From Cubamyces lactineus (Eukaryota > Basidiomycota > Agaricomycetes > Polyporales > Polyporaceae): a stretch of DNA of 64,000 bases. A program made the translations under genes and the position numbers. A model generated the notes under the pieces. That model was not told the DNA's origin. It made no database searches and worked only from the letters and a program-made list of their open reading frames with translations. This document shows positions 22,810 to 33,844 of the stretch, in pieces (position 1 is the stretch's first letter; each line of letters starts with the position of its first letter). The DNA lies in assembly GCA_022376465.1 (NCBI GenBank), contig JACDTU010000002.1, forward strand, positions 930,001 to 994,000, read 5' to 3'.

Positions 22810-25523
22810 ATGTCCGGAGTGCTTACACTCACCCCGACTGCCTCGCCCTTTCCATGGGCAGCAGCAGCTATTGCTACCTACACAGGCAAGGCGTCCCTCA
22901 ACTTTGACACTGACGCGAAGGGTGTCACCCTCGAGACCGACGGATCCAAGATCACGGCCGAGGATGAGATTGTCCAGACATTGGCAAAGGCTGGTGGTCT
23001 TGCGGATGACAGCGCAAAGGTATAGCTTCTTGCTCTTGACCTTATTATATCTTGTCCAAGTTGCTGAAGTGCGTGCACTCTAGACCGCTGCATACTTTGC
23101 TTTGGCGAAGACCCTCCCGACCGTGACTGCTTTCCCGGAGATCACAGCAGCTCTCGACTCTTTGGATGACCACCTTGCTTTCCGTACATTCCTTGTCGGC
23201 CATGACATCACTGCGGCCGATTGGATCGTATGGGGCGCATTGAAGGGTCCGTGTATTGGTTTTGCTTTACTCGAACGACGATCTCATACATCATATAGGC
23301 AGCGTGAAGATCGTGGGTCTCCTCAAAAACAACAAGCACCCGCACTTGCTTCGCTGGTTCTCCCATATCGAGTCTCTCGAGTCCACACAGGCCGCCATTG
23401 CTGGACTTGCTGGTGCGTCTCATCTGACCACTCATCCCCACGACGTACGAAACTGATCACGATCGACCCCAAAGAGGCCAAGTCCGCGAAGGCGCGCAAC
23501 AACAAGACGGCGGCTTCCTTCGCGCTCGGTTTGCAGAATGCGAAGGAGGGTGAGGTCGTTACTCGCTTCCCTCCTGAGCCCAGTGGCTACCTCCACATTG
23601 GTCACGCGAAGGCTGCTATGCTTAACCAGTACTTTGCGAAAATGTACAAGGGAAAGATGATCATTCGGTTCGATGATACCAACCCTACCAAGGAGAGGGT
23701 ATGTTATTTTGTCAGATCATCATTCCATCATGTGGATATTGACAATGCACGTAGACTGAGTTTGAGGAGACGATCCTCGAAGATCTTGCTCTGCTCGACA
23801 TCCATGGTGACAAGATCACGCACACGTCGGACTACTTCGACCAGCTATACGAGTACGCGCTGCAGATGATCAAAACTGGCAAGGCGTACGCAGACAACAC
23901 GCCGCAGGAGCAGATGCGGAAGGAGCGCTTCGACGGTATCGCGTCCCAGCACCGCGACGACAGCGTCGAGGACAACCTCAAACACTTCGCCGAGATGACC
24001 TCCGGTTCCGAGGAGGGTACCAAGTGGTGCATCCGTGCGAAGATCAGCGTGGACAACCCGAACAAGGCCCTCCGCGACCCTGTCATCTACCGCACTAACC
24101 TGCTTCCCCACCATCGTACCGGGTAAGCTTGTTCGACTCAGTTTGTTCGCAGGCGCGCGCTGATAATTCTTGTTAGCGACAAGTGGAAGGTGTACCCTAC
24201 TTACGACTTCGCCTGCCCCATCGTCGATTCGATCGAGGGTGTGACGCACGCGCTGCGTACCAACGAGTATCGCGACCGTAACCCCCAGTACAATTGGATG
24301 ATCGAAGCGCTTGGTCTCCGTCCTGTGCACATCTGGGACTTCAGGTACGTCTCATAAGGCGCATTTATCAGCATTATTCGCGAACAAAGGGATTGCCTAC
24401 AGTCGTCTCAACTTCATCTATACCCTCCTGTCCAAGCGCAAGCTGCACTGGTTCGTCGACACCGGCTTGGTTCGCGGCTGGGACGACCCCCGTTTCCCCA
24501 CTGTTCGCGGTATCCGTCGGCGCGGTCTTACGGTGGAGGCGCTTCGCCAATTCATGCTCGCGCAGGGCCCGTCGCAAGCGATCGTCTCGCTCGAGTGGGA
24601 TTCGCTCTGGACGCTGAACAAGAAGGTCATTGACCCGATCGCCCCCCGCTTCTGGGCGCTGTCAAAGGCCAACCTGTAGGTGTCATTCCCGAGCTTCCGC
24701 AAAAGAGCAGCTACTGAGATTATGTGGTGGTAGTGTGCCTGTTACGGTCAAGGGCGGCCCGGCGACGCCTGAAGTCAAGAACGTTCCCAAGCACAAGAAG
24801 AACCCTGAGGTCGGCGAAAAGCAGACGGTCTACTCGTCACAGATCTTCGTCGAGCAGGAGGACGCCGTGTCCTTCGAGGACCAGGAGGAGGTCACGCTCA
24901 TGGACTGGGGCAACGCCATCGTCCGCTCCAAGACCACGAACGAGTCGGGGATCATCACCGCGATTGAGATGGAGCTGCACCTCGAGGGCGACTTCCGCAA
25001 GACGAAGAAGAAGATCACCTGGCTCGCGCAGCCGGCGGGCGAGCACGCGCTCGTCGAGACGACGCTCCTCGACCACGACTACCTCATCACGAAGAAGAAG
25101 GTCGAGGAGACGGACGACGTCAAGGACTTTGTCACGCCCGTGACCGAGTTCCGCGAGGACGCCCTCGCGGACGCGAACGTGCGCACGCTCGTCAAGGGCG
25201 ACATCATCCAGTTCGAGCGCAAGGGGTACTACATCTTTGACGGCACTGTCGACGGCCGCATGGAGTTCATCCACATCCCTGACGGTCGCGCGGCGAGCAT
25301 TGCGAGCAAGGCCGCCCCTGCGACTCCCGCCGCGGAGGGTGCGAAAAAAGATACCGCCCCCGCTGCCCAGGCGGAGGACGTCCAGCAGCGCGGGCAGTTG
25401 ACGTCGAAGGAGACCCCGGCTGACACGAAGATGTACAAGTTGGCGAAGGTGTATGGGGAGGATGAGGTGCCGACGCCGGTGGAGACGAAGATGTACAAGG
25501 TCAAGAACGTGTATGACGTATAG
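22810..25523 (+). CDS. GUS1: glutamyl-tRNA synthetase, cytosolic
   Basis: Charges tRNA-Glu with glutamate. Exons: 22810-23019, 23084-23246, 23299-23412, 23475-23698, 23755-24122, 24177-24344, 24403-24675, 24734-25523; 769 aa. Residues 1 to about 155 form the GST-like domain of eukaryotic GluRS ([19 protein letters not shown]), used for complex formation. The catalytic class I core starts at [17 protein letters not shown] (HIGH, about 198); [11 protein letters not shown] and the KMSKS-equivalent [12 protein letters not shown] (about 425) follow. Then comes the anticodon-binding beta-barrel part ([27 protein letters not shown]). The C-terminal tail has two related units, [12 protein letters not shown] and [13 protein letters not shown], after a low-complexity Ala/Pro/Lys segment. 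The last exon has strong codon bias, as expected for high expression. Confidence 0.95.
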
Positions 25524-25921
25524 ATGGGATTTGGTACGCATAGAAGTAAGCACAGGCAAGTGTAAATGTATCAAACATTCTGGGGAAAAGGGTTTTGTCT
25601 GTCTCGCGGCGGGTGATATGGACCCATTTTATCCAGCATTGCTGTGATTTTCTGCCGCGACGATGCATGGAGCAACACTGTAAGCCGCGCTCAGGATGTC
25701 CGATTGGCTTGTCGACCTTCAAGCGTGCTCTGCATGTAAAGCTGAGAGTGAGTGTCTTGGTGGGAATAACCACGGGGAACGCTTATGAATCTACCCTTGA
25801 GCTGCTGACATAGCATTGCATCATTTTGAGATCGAATATAACCCCGTTTTCACAGGCATCGCGTTGCATCGGCGCATGCAATCGTCCACAAGGACGGACA
25901 AGAGCTCGGATATCCAAGGTG
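25524..25921. other. intergenic spacer GUS1 to oxidoreductase
   Basis: About 400 bp containing the 3' UTR of GUS1 and the promoter of the downstream oxidoreductase, transcribed in the same direction. No additional gene seen. Confidence 0.55.
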
Positions 25922-27310
25922 ATGGAGGCACCGAAGATCATGAAAGCGCTAGTTGTACAGGAGGTTAGCCACCGCTATCAAACAAAGCACGCATAACAAC
26001 CCGACTAATGGACGCCTTATTTGACAGGAAAAGCAAGTGGCAGTTCGGGACCACCCAGTACCTGAGATCGGGGACGACGACATCCTCGTCAAGACCGTCG
26101 CGGTCGCCCAGAACCCTACAGACTACAAGTGTGCGTCTCCGGACACATCACCCGCGTCTCCTCCGCACAATAACTGACGTCCTAGAACGGTATCTCTTCA
26201 GTTATTGACTCTGGGAGAGGCAGACCAGGAACGGTGCTCGGGTGCGACTGGTCCGGAACCGTCGTCAAAGTTGGGCAGAATGTCGCGTCCGTGAAGGTGG
26301 GCGACCACGTCGCTGGGTTCGTCATGGGTGGGATGTTCCCCGACAGCGGCGCGTACGCGGAGTACGTGAAGACACCCGCAGAGCTCGCGTGGGTCGTCCC
26401 TCCTGGCACGCTCTCGCACGAGGAGGCCGCAACGATGGGATGCGCGTGAGTGGTTCCTCAGCAGGCATATAAGTTATCAAATCGTTGATTGCATGCCTTA
26501 TTCACAGGTTCTGGACCGCCATACAGGCGTTGTATCACCCGACGCGACTTGGTCTCGTCGAGCCTCCCGCAAAGACTATCAAGGACGAGTGGGTCTACAT
26601 CCACGGCGGCAGCTGTAAGTCTCACCATAAACGTGCCACAGAGTACTCATCGATGTGTGTACACTGAAAACCCCCACGTAGCCTCCGTCGGCCAATTCGC
26701 GATCCAGCTCGCCGCGCTCTCGGGGTACAAAGTCGCCACTACCGCCTCCCCGCGCAACTTTGATCTCGTGCGCTCGCTAGGGGCCGCCGCGGTGTGCGAC
26801 TACGCCGATCCTGCCGTCGTGGCCAACATCAAGGCCGCCTCGGGGGACTCCATCCGCTTCGCACTTGACACGATCGGCCTGCGCGATGCCCAGGCGACGA
26901 GCGTCGAGGTAATCGCGCCTAGGGGAGGGAAGGTCGTGCATATCCTGCAGGTCATCTCGGATGTCTCGGCTCGGACAGACGTCGAGCGAATCTGTCAGGC
27001 TCTCTACCTTCATATATACCTGCGCAATCGATTTCGCTGACCGAGTCTTTGGCTGGCAGATACCCTCCTGTACTGGGCCCTGGGACGCGCTTTCAGCTTT
27101 GGGCCGAACGCGGACCACCCAGTCAAGCTCGAGGACAGGGCGCACATGGTGCATTTCCTGAAGAAAGTGCCCAGTCTGGTCGAAGATGGGCTGGTGAAGC
27201 CGCTCCCGATCAAGCTATGGGAGGGAGGGCTAGCGGCGATCCCGGACGGGCTGCAGTACATGCGTGAGGGCCTGGTGCATGCTGAGAAGATCGTGTACCG
27301 TGTCACCTGA
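25922..27310 (+). CDS. zinc-type medium-chain dehydrogenase/reductase, enoyl-reductase-like
   Basis: MDR-superfamily oxidoreductase using NAD(P)H. Exons: 25922-25963, 26028-26130, 26202-26445, 26508-26614, 26682-26993, 27060-27310; 352 aa. The GroES-like N-terminal domain includes VAQNPTDYK, GCDWSGTVVKVG and VGDHVAGFV; the Rossmann part includes VYIHGGSSSVGQFAIQLA and GAAAVCDYADPAV. The structural-zinc cysteine cluster of true alcohol dehydrogenases is absent, and the sequence resembles the fungal trans-enoyl-reductase/ToxD-like branch, often stand-alone housekeeping enzymes of unknown substrate. No polyketide synthase lies nearby, so a secondary-metabolite role is not supported. Two donors are non-consensus (GTTAGC after exon 1, GTCAGG after exon 5) although phase is kept. 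Confidence 0.85.
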
Positions 27311-27915
27311 GGTGGATTGGAAAGTGATTATGTACTAGTGGTATGTATGTTGTACCTGTACTTTGCGTGTGGTCGTCAGTCCGACTCGGATTTCGTGAAT
27401 GCAATGTTCAACGACCACATGCACGCGTACATAGCCAAGACATTATATGTATTCGAGAGCCCCACAGGGACCCACCACCAACCACAGCGTGCGTACGAGC
27501 CAAGCGATCTACTAAGTATATACAAGAAGATAGACGGATTCCCAGAGCATATAGTCTAGCTATGATACAACCAGTTGTGTATATGTACAGCGGCGAACGA
27601 GACCAGTAGCGTGCAAGAGAGCGAAGCGAAGCAAGATGCGGAGACGTAGCGTAGGCAGAGATGTCAAAGAGCGGCAAGACTGGGGGCAAGATGATGAGTG
27701 ATCAGGAACGAGGATGCAGTGTGCCAGTGAGAGGGTCGGGTGTCAGGACGACGAAGAAGCGTGGAGCGTAACTAGTGAGCAGTGGATGGGCACTTCAGCA
27801 TGTACACAAGAAAGGAGTACTGTACGGAGAAGTAGGTGGTGGTTTTGTTACGAGAGGAAGCGACGTCCAAGATCTGTATGACCTCGTGCACGCCCAGATA
27901 GACGGGTCAAGTGCC
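27311..27915. other. convergent intergenic spacer
   Basis: About 600 bp between the ends of the MDR oxidoreductase (+) and the small unknown gene (-). Open frames crossing it lack motifs or splice partners. Nothing else seen. Confidence 0.5.
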
Positions 27916-28998
27916 TCAACCGGAAGCAGTCTTGAGATGCTCGGCCTTGAGGAAGGTCTTAAATTGGAGAGACAGGTACTTCCGACGGATCATGACGATC
28001 ATCTCCTACGCAAGCCAGTGAGCTCATGCGCATGCGGCCCCAGACGAAACTAGACGAGTACATACCGCGAGCGACGCAACGAACTTGCTACGGCTCATCT
28101 CCGACCCCGGGTCCACGGCAGGCTGGCCAGAGACGGAGTCGGTACTAGCGACTGGAGACGGTTCGATGTCCGCAGAGGCCGCATCTCCAGCCGTTTGACC
28201 GCCAGCAGTCGCGTGCTCCTGATGCCACAAACCAACGTTGGAAGACGCGATCGGGGAGCCAGCAAACAACACGGACACGTACCGAATCGACGCTCGCCTC
28301 AGAGTCCTCTTCCCACAGCGGCTCCTCCACGTAGCGATAATCGACCGTGTTCTACGACAACGACAAGGTTATGAGCGGCCGGAATCGGGGAGAATGATAG
28401 ACGTGGGCCCTTGATGTTTGATGATGTGGACGCCCGAAGACACAGCGATGGACGTACCATCAGAGGATCCTCACAGCGCTCAGCAGCGGGCGCGACTCTG
28501 GGGTACGGATGGTATCGCCCCATGTGCGACACACGGTACGCGGGGAGACGAGACGATCGAGCGTTGCGTGGCGGCGGGTTCGGATGCAGCGGGAGAGGCA
28601 GGAGTTGAGGCGGGGCGGTGGACAGCACGAAGGTGATGGAGGGGTAGGGAGGGTCAATGCGGGGACGATACATGTATTACGCGGAACGCGGGGTAGATCA
28701 CAAACAGATCGGAACAAACTAGGATAGCAGCAAACGCGTTCGTAGCAGAAGACGGTCGAGAGGAAGGGCAGACGTGTCAAAGGCAGACAGAAGGAGTGAA
28801 GGTAGGAGAGAAGAGAGAAGAGAGGGAGAAATGCGAGATGCCGAGAGTTGTCGGGAGGAGATTAAGTAGGACGCGGTGGAAAGCGACTAGTGAAGGTGAC
28901 CCTGGGTTATACGTACCTTTGTTTATACCACTTGATGTCGTTGCTTCTGCCAGATCCTCCCCGCCTAGCGCATTACGTCGCACCCCTACGCGCCTCAT
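27916..28998 (-). CDS. small protein of unknown function, 143 aa, five exons
   Basis: I do not recognise a family. The model (minus: 28998-28917, 28495-28458, 28351-28283, 28218-28066, 28005-27916) has five exons whose phases all agree and whose donors are consensus (GTACGT three times, GTATGT). That is unlikely by chance for an artefact. The protein starts MRRVGVRRNALGGEDL, has an acidic middle (YVEEPLWEEDSEASVDS), an Ala/Ser/Pro-rich low-complexity segment, and a basic, probably helical C-terminus (SRSKFVASLAEMIVMIRRKY, then LQFKTFLKAEHLKTASG). No signal peptide or clear membrane span. Intron 1 is long (421 nt) and could hide another exon. The 38-nt second exon is the least certain. A purine-rich plus strand upstream fits a CT-rich 5' leader for this gene. 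Confidence 0.5.
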
Positions 28999-29491
28999 TT
29001 TCGTGAAAATTTCATCGGGATCGTCGTCAATCGAGAGTGCGTCGCCGTTATTCGGACAAACTGCGCGCGATGTCCGCCGTAAGAGCCCACTGGCGGGCGC
29101 GTCGAGAACCGGCTAGGAGGCCACTCGTGCGGTTGTGGTCGAGCCTGGTGCAGAGACTCTTTCCACTGCAAGACACAGATCGGTTGTCCAAGATATAGGC
29201 ATAACGAGGTCTTGCAAGGCTCTGTGCATCCGCAACCGTCGGCATCCGCGGGCTTTCTTTGCCACAGCTGTTATGCTACTTCCCAGGATACAATCACATC
29301 AGCTCTCGAAGGAGAGGCGGGATTGCGGCCTGCCTGCGCTCGGCACTACGATCCATGGCACTTGCATGAGTGCCCGGAACCCCTCGTATGTACGTACACT
29401 GCCCCCATAGTCACGACCCACGCTGACTCCGTGAGACGGACAAGTTTCGTAGGGCTTTTTGTAGCTCTTCTCCATCCTAGGTTCCGAAGAA

Positions 29492-29580
29492 CAGGTCACG
29501 TTTGGCGTGACCTGGTCACCGGCGCTCAATGGTGGAAGATGGGGCGCTGGCCCGGTGGGTTCTTCACCACCATCTTCCAC
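29492..29580. repeat. two adjacent perfect inverted repeats (hairpins)
   Basis: First hairpin: CAGGTCACG, loop TTTGG, CGTGACCTG (29492-29514, 9-bp stem). Second: GTGGAAGATGG at 29532-29542 and its complement CCATCTTCCAC at 29570-29580 (11-bp stem), with a GC-rich 27-nt loop that contains a further GGTG/CACC pairing. No gene overlaps them. They could be part of a structured RNA, a terminator-like element or a relic of a mobile element. Confidence 0.75.
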
Positions 29581-30349
29581 GCATGAATTCACCAAGTATC
29601 TATACACCTGTCCGTTTGCTTCAAGACAGCATTTTGCCTCAAGAACGTGTGCACAATAGAAGACAACCGCAAGCCACCAAGAGAAGACGGCAAGAACCCA
29701 AGCAGCGAAGAGAAGAGCAAAACGTCCGATGTACAACACAACTGCTCGACGAGTGTGATATGTTGTCAAGACAGAAGTACTCCTCAAGAGGGTGTGATGC
29801 AAATGTCCGACAAGAAGTGTGTGTTTTTAAGGAGAAGAAATGCGCAGAAGACGCACCGCAAGTTTTGTGCCCACCGACCTATCCTCATACAAAAGAGTGA
29901 GCCTTGACGACAAGACCTGTGTGCCCAAATGCCGTGAGCGACAGTATGTGAACTTGAAGCATTAAGGCTGGAGAGAGCAGCACGACCTGTTGGCTATATG
30001 CGGCCGGCGGGTGGTGCTGATCTTGATGTTGCCATGAGCGTCGGGGGGCTGTTCTGTATGGGGAACCTATGCTCGTGCATTCAAATCCTGTACACTCCTC
30101 GTAGATGTTTGTTCGTCGCAGAGAGATGAGCGTGCGTCAAGCGGGTACATCAAGGCAAGCAAGAGGCCAACGAGACGAGGCAAGACAAGACTGTGAGCAA
30201 GCGGGTGAAGACGGCCGTTTGCACAGCGACGAGGACCTCAGCAAGACAGCAAAAATACCAAACCGTGTGATAACGAACATGAAGACGACGATGTACAGGA
30301 AGGCGAGCGGACGACGCGGAAGAGCGGACGTGCACGACGACAACGGAGA

Positions 30350-31480
30350 GAGAGCCTCGTGTGCAGTTCGATCGATCCCGCGGCCAGGTCCGACAGCCGC
30401 TCCGCCACTCCCCTCCCTCCCTCGATCGCCTGCATCGCCGTTAGCCACACCGTCCATCGCTCTCTCTGCCTCCTCTGCAACCAGTATTCCAAGCTCTTCG
30501 TCCAATTTTTACCTTCGCTAGTCAACCGACTATTCGACCTATCAAGTCTGCCGCCTTCAGTCCCTCTATCCAGCCTTTCTGCCCTCGCATCGGCCTCCAA
30601 CCCCTCTCTGTAACACTCCCAAATCGACGGCAACCAGCCGCTACTTCACTTGCAACCCGCTGCTGCGCTTTGCGCACCCAGCTGGATTTACCACCGTCTA
30701 CGCGTCGAGGTTGTCCCCTTTCCCCGTCACATCCACGAAGATCGAGCAAGCCCTCCAACCTCTCTACCGGCTCAATTCGATCCGACCAGCTTCTCCTCTT
30801 GGCTCGTCAGCACGCAATCAACATCAAATACTACAGTTCTAGCTCTCATCGACCCCCTTGCCTGATAGTACGTCTGCATCCCCACCCCTCGCGAGGCTCG
30901 CATATCCTCTCTCTCCACCTTCGTCGAGACAATCTCCACGACGGCAGACTTTTCTTGGAAGAGAGGAAATAGGTACCTACCCCAATTGGCAGGCCAAACC
31001 TGCCGGGTTATCGCTCTGGTACGCCCCAACCTCTGTGATTGCCTAGATCCACCCTATCTCCCCCTTCTACTCGCATCATTTAACCCACCTTATTCAACGA
31101 TTTGCGCTTCGAGCGCGGAGCCTTGAACCGACCCTCGGAGCCGTCGCATACCTCCCAACCCTCCACCCTATGTTGACTAATCAACTTCCTCTCATCACGA
31201 TATCCTCGTCTGCCTATCTGCGCGTCTCGTTACGAAGCAGGTACTGTACATACCGCACATTGCTGTGAATATACTACTGCGCTAGTACTCGGGGAGCATG
31301 TATCCTTTTGAGTAGCCGCTCTACTACATCGTGCTGAAGATAAGAGCTGCAGGCTTCCGTGTACATGTTGGGAATTCTTGTGAGGTCCCTTCGATAGAAT
31401 ATTCATGATTTACGATGCACAGCAAAATTTTATGCGAGCTCTTCGAACAAAGAGACCAGACTCACTGGAGGGGCTGAGTC
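30350..31480 (+). other. possible non-coding transcript or orphan 5' leader (pyrimidine-rich, splice-like sites)
   Basis: The plus strand is strongly pyrimidine-rich and has several plausible intron boundaries: GTACGTCTGC at about 30,870 to CGGCAG at about 30,948, and GTACGCCCC at about 31,020 to GCCTAG at about 31,046. It has no long ORF. This is the look of a spliced 5' leader of a fungal regulatory gene, yet the next ORF (aprataxin-like, 31,690) has its own compact upstream sequence. A lncRNA, or a leader whose gene has been lost, are alternatives. Confidence 0.3.
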
Positions 31481-31689
31481 GAAGCTTTTAGCCATGAGCG
31501 GAGGCCCGGGCCGGTCCAGGGTTCCTGGCCTATCTCAGGTTTCCGCGTTTATCGGGATTTGAATAGCAGATGCGCTCGACTTGGCTTGCAACCACCACCT
31601 CTACCACGCTAGCCACATTCACGAAACTGCTAGTTTGCACTCATCCTGCCTCTATCAAACACGTTAACACTGAACGCTGAGCACCCGCC

Positions 31690-33013
31690 ATGGCGAACAT
31701 CACGATCATGCGCACATACGCCATGGTCCCCGACCCGACGATGGTGCCAGACTGCTTCAGGATCTGCCACACCGACGCGTCCGTCACCGTCAGCGACCTC
31801 TACCCGAAGTCAATCTACCACTACCTCGTCATCCCACGCCTGCCACCAACGCTCAAGCCAGAGCAGATGGAGGACCTCCGCGCGCTCCTCCGTCTTCCCC
31901 GCGAGCAGGCGCGCAGCATCCTTGTCCGCCTCCGCGAGGACGCGCTTGCGACCGTGAAACTCATCGAGGGCGAGATGATGCGCCAGTATGGCTTTACGTG
32001 GCCGTGCCATATGGGCTTCCATGCGATCCCGACGCTGGAGTACGTCCCCGTTCCTCTGAAGCACCTCAAGTGTGTTCGCTTTCCGTTGCCTTTGACGTGT
32101 GCGGGCGCGGTCTGTCTCACAGAAAGCTGACTTATGCATGGGACTCGTTCGGGTGATGTGCCTTGGACGGTTCTGTGTTTGATCGCCATAGACATCTGCA
32201 TTTGCACGTTATCTCGTCGGACTTTACTGGACAGTATTACAAGGAAAAGAAGCACGTCAACTCGTTCCATCCTCGGCTAGGCTTCTTCCTACCTATCGAC
32301 GAAGTCATCCGCTGGTTTGACCCAGACATCGCGCCAACGTGGTTTGCCATGGTCAGTCCCCTCCCCGTCAATTTCCGCACATAGTACGCTCAGCTCAGTA
32401 CTAACGAAACGCTGCTGGTATACACAAACACGTACAGAAAGCGGCGATAGACAAGGACGAGTACATGGCGCTCCTCAAGACCGACCCGCTCTGCCCGCAC
32501 TGCGATGAGCAGTTCCGCTCTGCGGCCAAGCTCCGGCGCCACATCAACCTCGTGTTCAAGCAGATGAAGGAGGAACACAGCAAGCGCCAGGAGGAGTCGC
32601 GCACGATGCTCGCTGTCCTCGAGGCCGCCGCTGCCGCCGAGCGGTCCGCTGGCGAAAGTAGCGGCGCCGGGCCCTCTGAGGCTGCGTCTGGAAGTAATGC
32701 TGGTGCTGCGGGCGCGGAGCCTGCTCTTGAAGCTGCTCCCGAAGACGCATCTAATGGTGCGGCCACCGCTCCCACTCACACTGAGCCTGCAGAGGTTGCG
32801 GGTGGAGAGCCTGCCACTGCCACTGCAGGGGAAAACGGCGTCCAACCCACTGAGGATGATGTTGCCAATGCCAGTGCTCCTGTAGAAGCGGGCCAGAAAC
32901 GGAAGCATAACGAGACTCGGGACGATACTGCGGAACTCGACGACGTTGACGCCCCGCATGACCCGTCACCTGCGAAGAGGCGGCAACTTGACGACACCGC
33001 TCCATCCTCTTAG
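31690..33013 (+). CDS. HNT3: aprataxin-like HIT and zinc-finger protein (5'-adenylate DNA repair)
   Basis: Removes AMP from 5' ends left by abortive DNA ligation. Exons: 31690-32039, 32192-32351, 32438-33013; 361 aa. The HIT domain begins near residue 20 (YHYLVIPRLPPTLKPEQ), continues MGFHAIPTLE and has the catalytic HLHLHVISSDF (about 117-127), then HPRLGFFLPIDEVI. The zinc finger CPHCDEQFRSAAKLRRH supplies Cys and His ligands. Order and spacing match aprataxin/Hnt3 without the FHA domain, the fungal form. The C-terminus is an Ala/Glu-rich disordered tail ending in a basic segment (QKRKHNE, AKRRQ) that could be a nuclear signal. A broken tandem copy lies directly downstream. Confidence 0.9.
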
Positions 33014-33789
33014 ACTTCTCCCTCATGTTTGATCCTGCTCGGAATCATACGTTGTTGTCGTCTTGCTCTCCCCCATTTAGCTCTCGTCGAATCTGTGCTG
33101 TGCTGTCTCACGTACATTGATGTCCTGTGATTCGCCCATATTGCATTTGTACAACAGGGAACTATGCATCTTCTTCTCTCTTACGACGCAACTAGTCATA
33201 CTGTGTGTGGAAGTGGCTAGCGAAAAGTACAACTCCCATACATCCTGTGTCGTATAGCCTCTCTCATCCGTCTCAGCCAACCACTACGTTTTGCGAAGAC
33301 AATTCGCTCGAACTAAATGGTACGTCTTCAGCGCATTTGTCCGTATATGGGTTGATATGAATACTCTATATCTCTAGGGTCTAGGTATCATCGTACGTTC
33401 ATTGCTCCAAGTTCCCACCCGGGCCAGCGAACAATCCATGAGCATCCATGGTCTATGATTGAACGCTAACGCGGGCAGTGTCGCTCAGGTGAGCCCGTTA
33501 ATGACCAAATCCAAGTCGCATATTATCCTGATAGTGGTGACTAGTCTCATCAATGTTAGTGCTGTCAACACTGTACAGTTCGACCCATTGGATCCTGTGG
33601 GACGGCCGTGGGACCTCTAAATCCTTGTCTCTGCTGCAGTCACTTCGCTGGTTCTATCACTTTCGTAGCGCTGCCCTTCCCGCTAACGGGAGCTCCGGGC
33701 CGTATTAACACACCGAACGTTCTCTGAATATGTGGGATCCAAGTACCACTTTCATGCACTTGACTTGACGGCGAACCCCATCACACTGA
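33014..33789. other. spacer between aprataxin gene and its relic copy
   Basis: About 780 bp with no supported gene. It probably holds the 3' UTR of the aprataxin-like gene and duplicated flank sequence. Confidence 0.45.
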
Positions 33790-33844
33790 GTGGCTCAGCA
33801 AGCACCTACTGAACCCTCCTCTATCCCTGGGGGACACATCGAAC

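Larger units (their letters stand above)
28999..31689. other. 2.7-kb stretch without a convincing protein gene
   Basis: No ORF with motifs or consistent splicing on either strand. The plus strand is purine- and A-rich from about 29,640 to 30,340, then pyrimidine-rich from about 30,350 to 31,200. In fungi such a switch often marks a bidirectional start region, with CT-rich leaders on each transcribed strand. Two inverted repeats lie at 29,492-29,580. See the separate entries for the repeat and the putative transcript. Confidence 0.5.

Noticed and set aside
24837..25574. 245-codon minus-strand open frame opposite the last GUS1 exon
   Set aside because: It is antisense to a strongly biased GC-rich exon; its Arg/Leu/His-rich, repeat-like composition is that of a shadow frame and it shows no domain.
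32040..32191. 152-nt aprataxin intron 1 examined for a snoRNA after the SCD6 result
   Set aside because: A GTGATG-like word occurs, but no D box or guide pairing at suitable distance.
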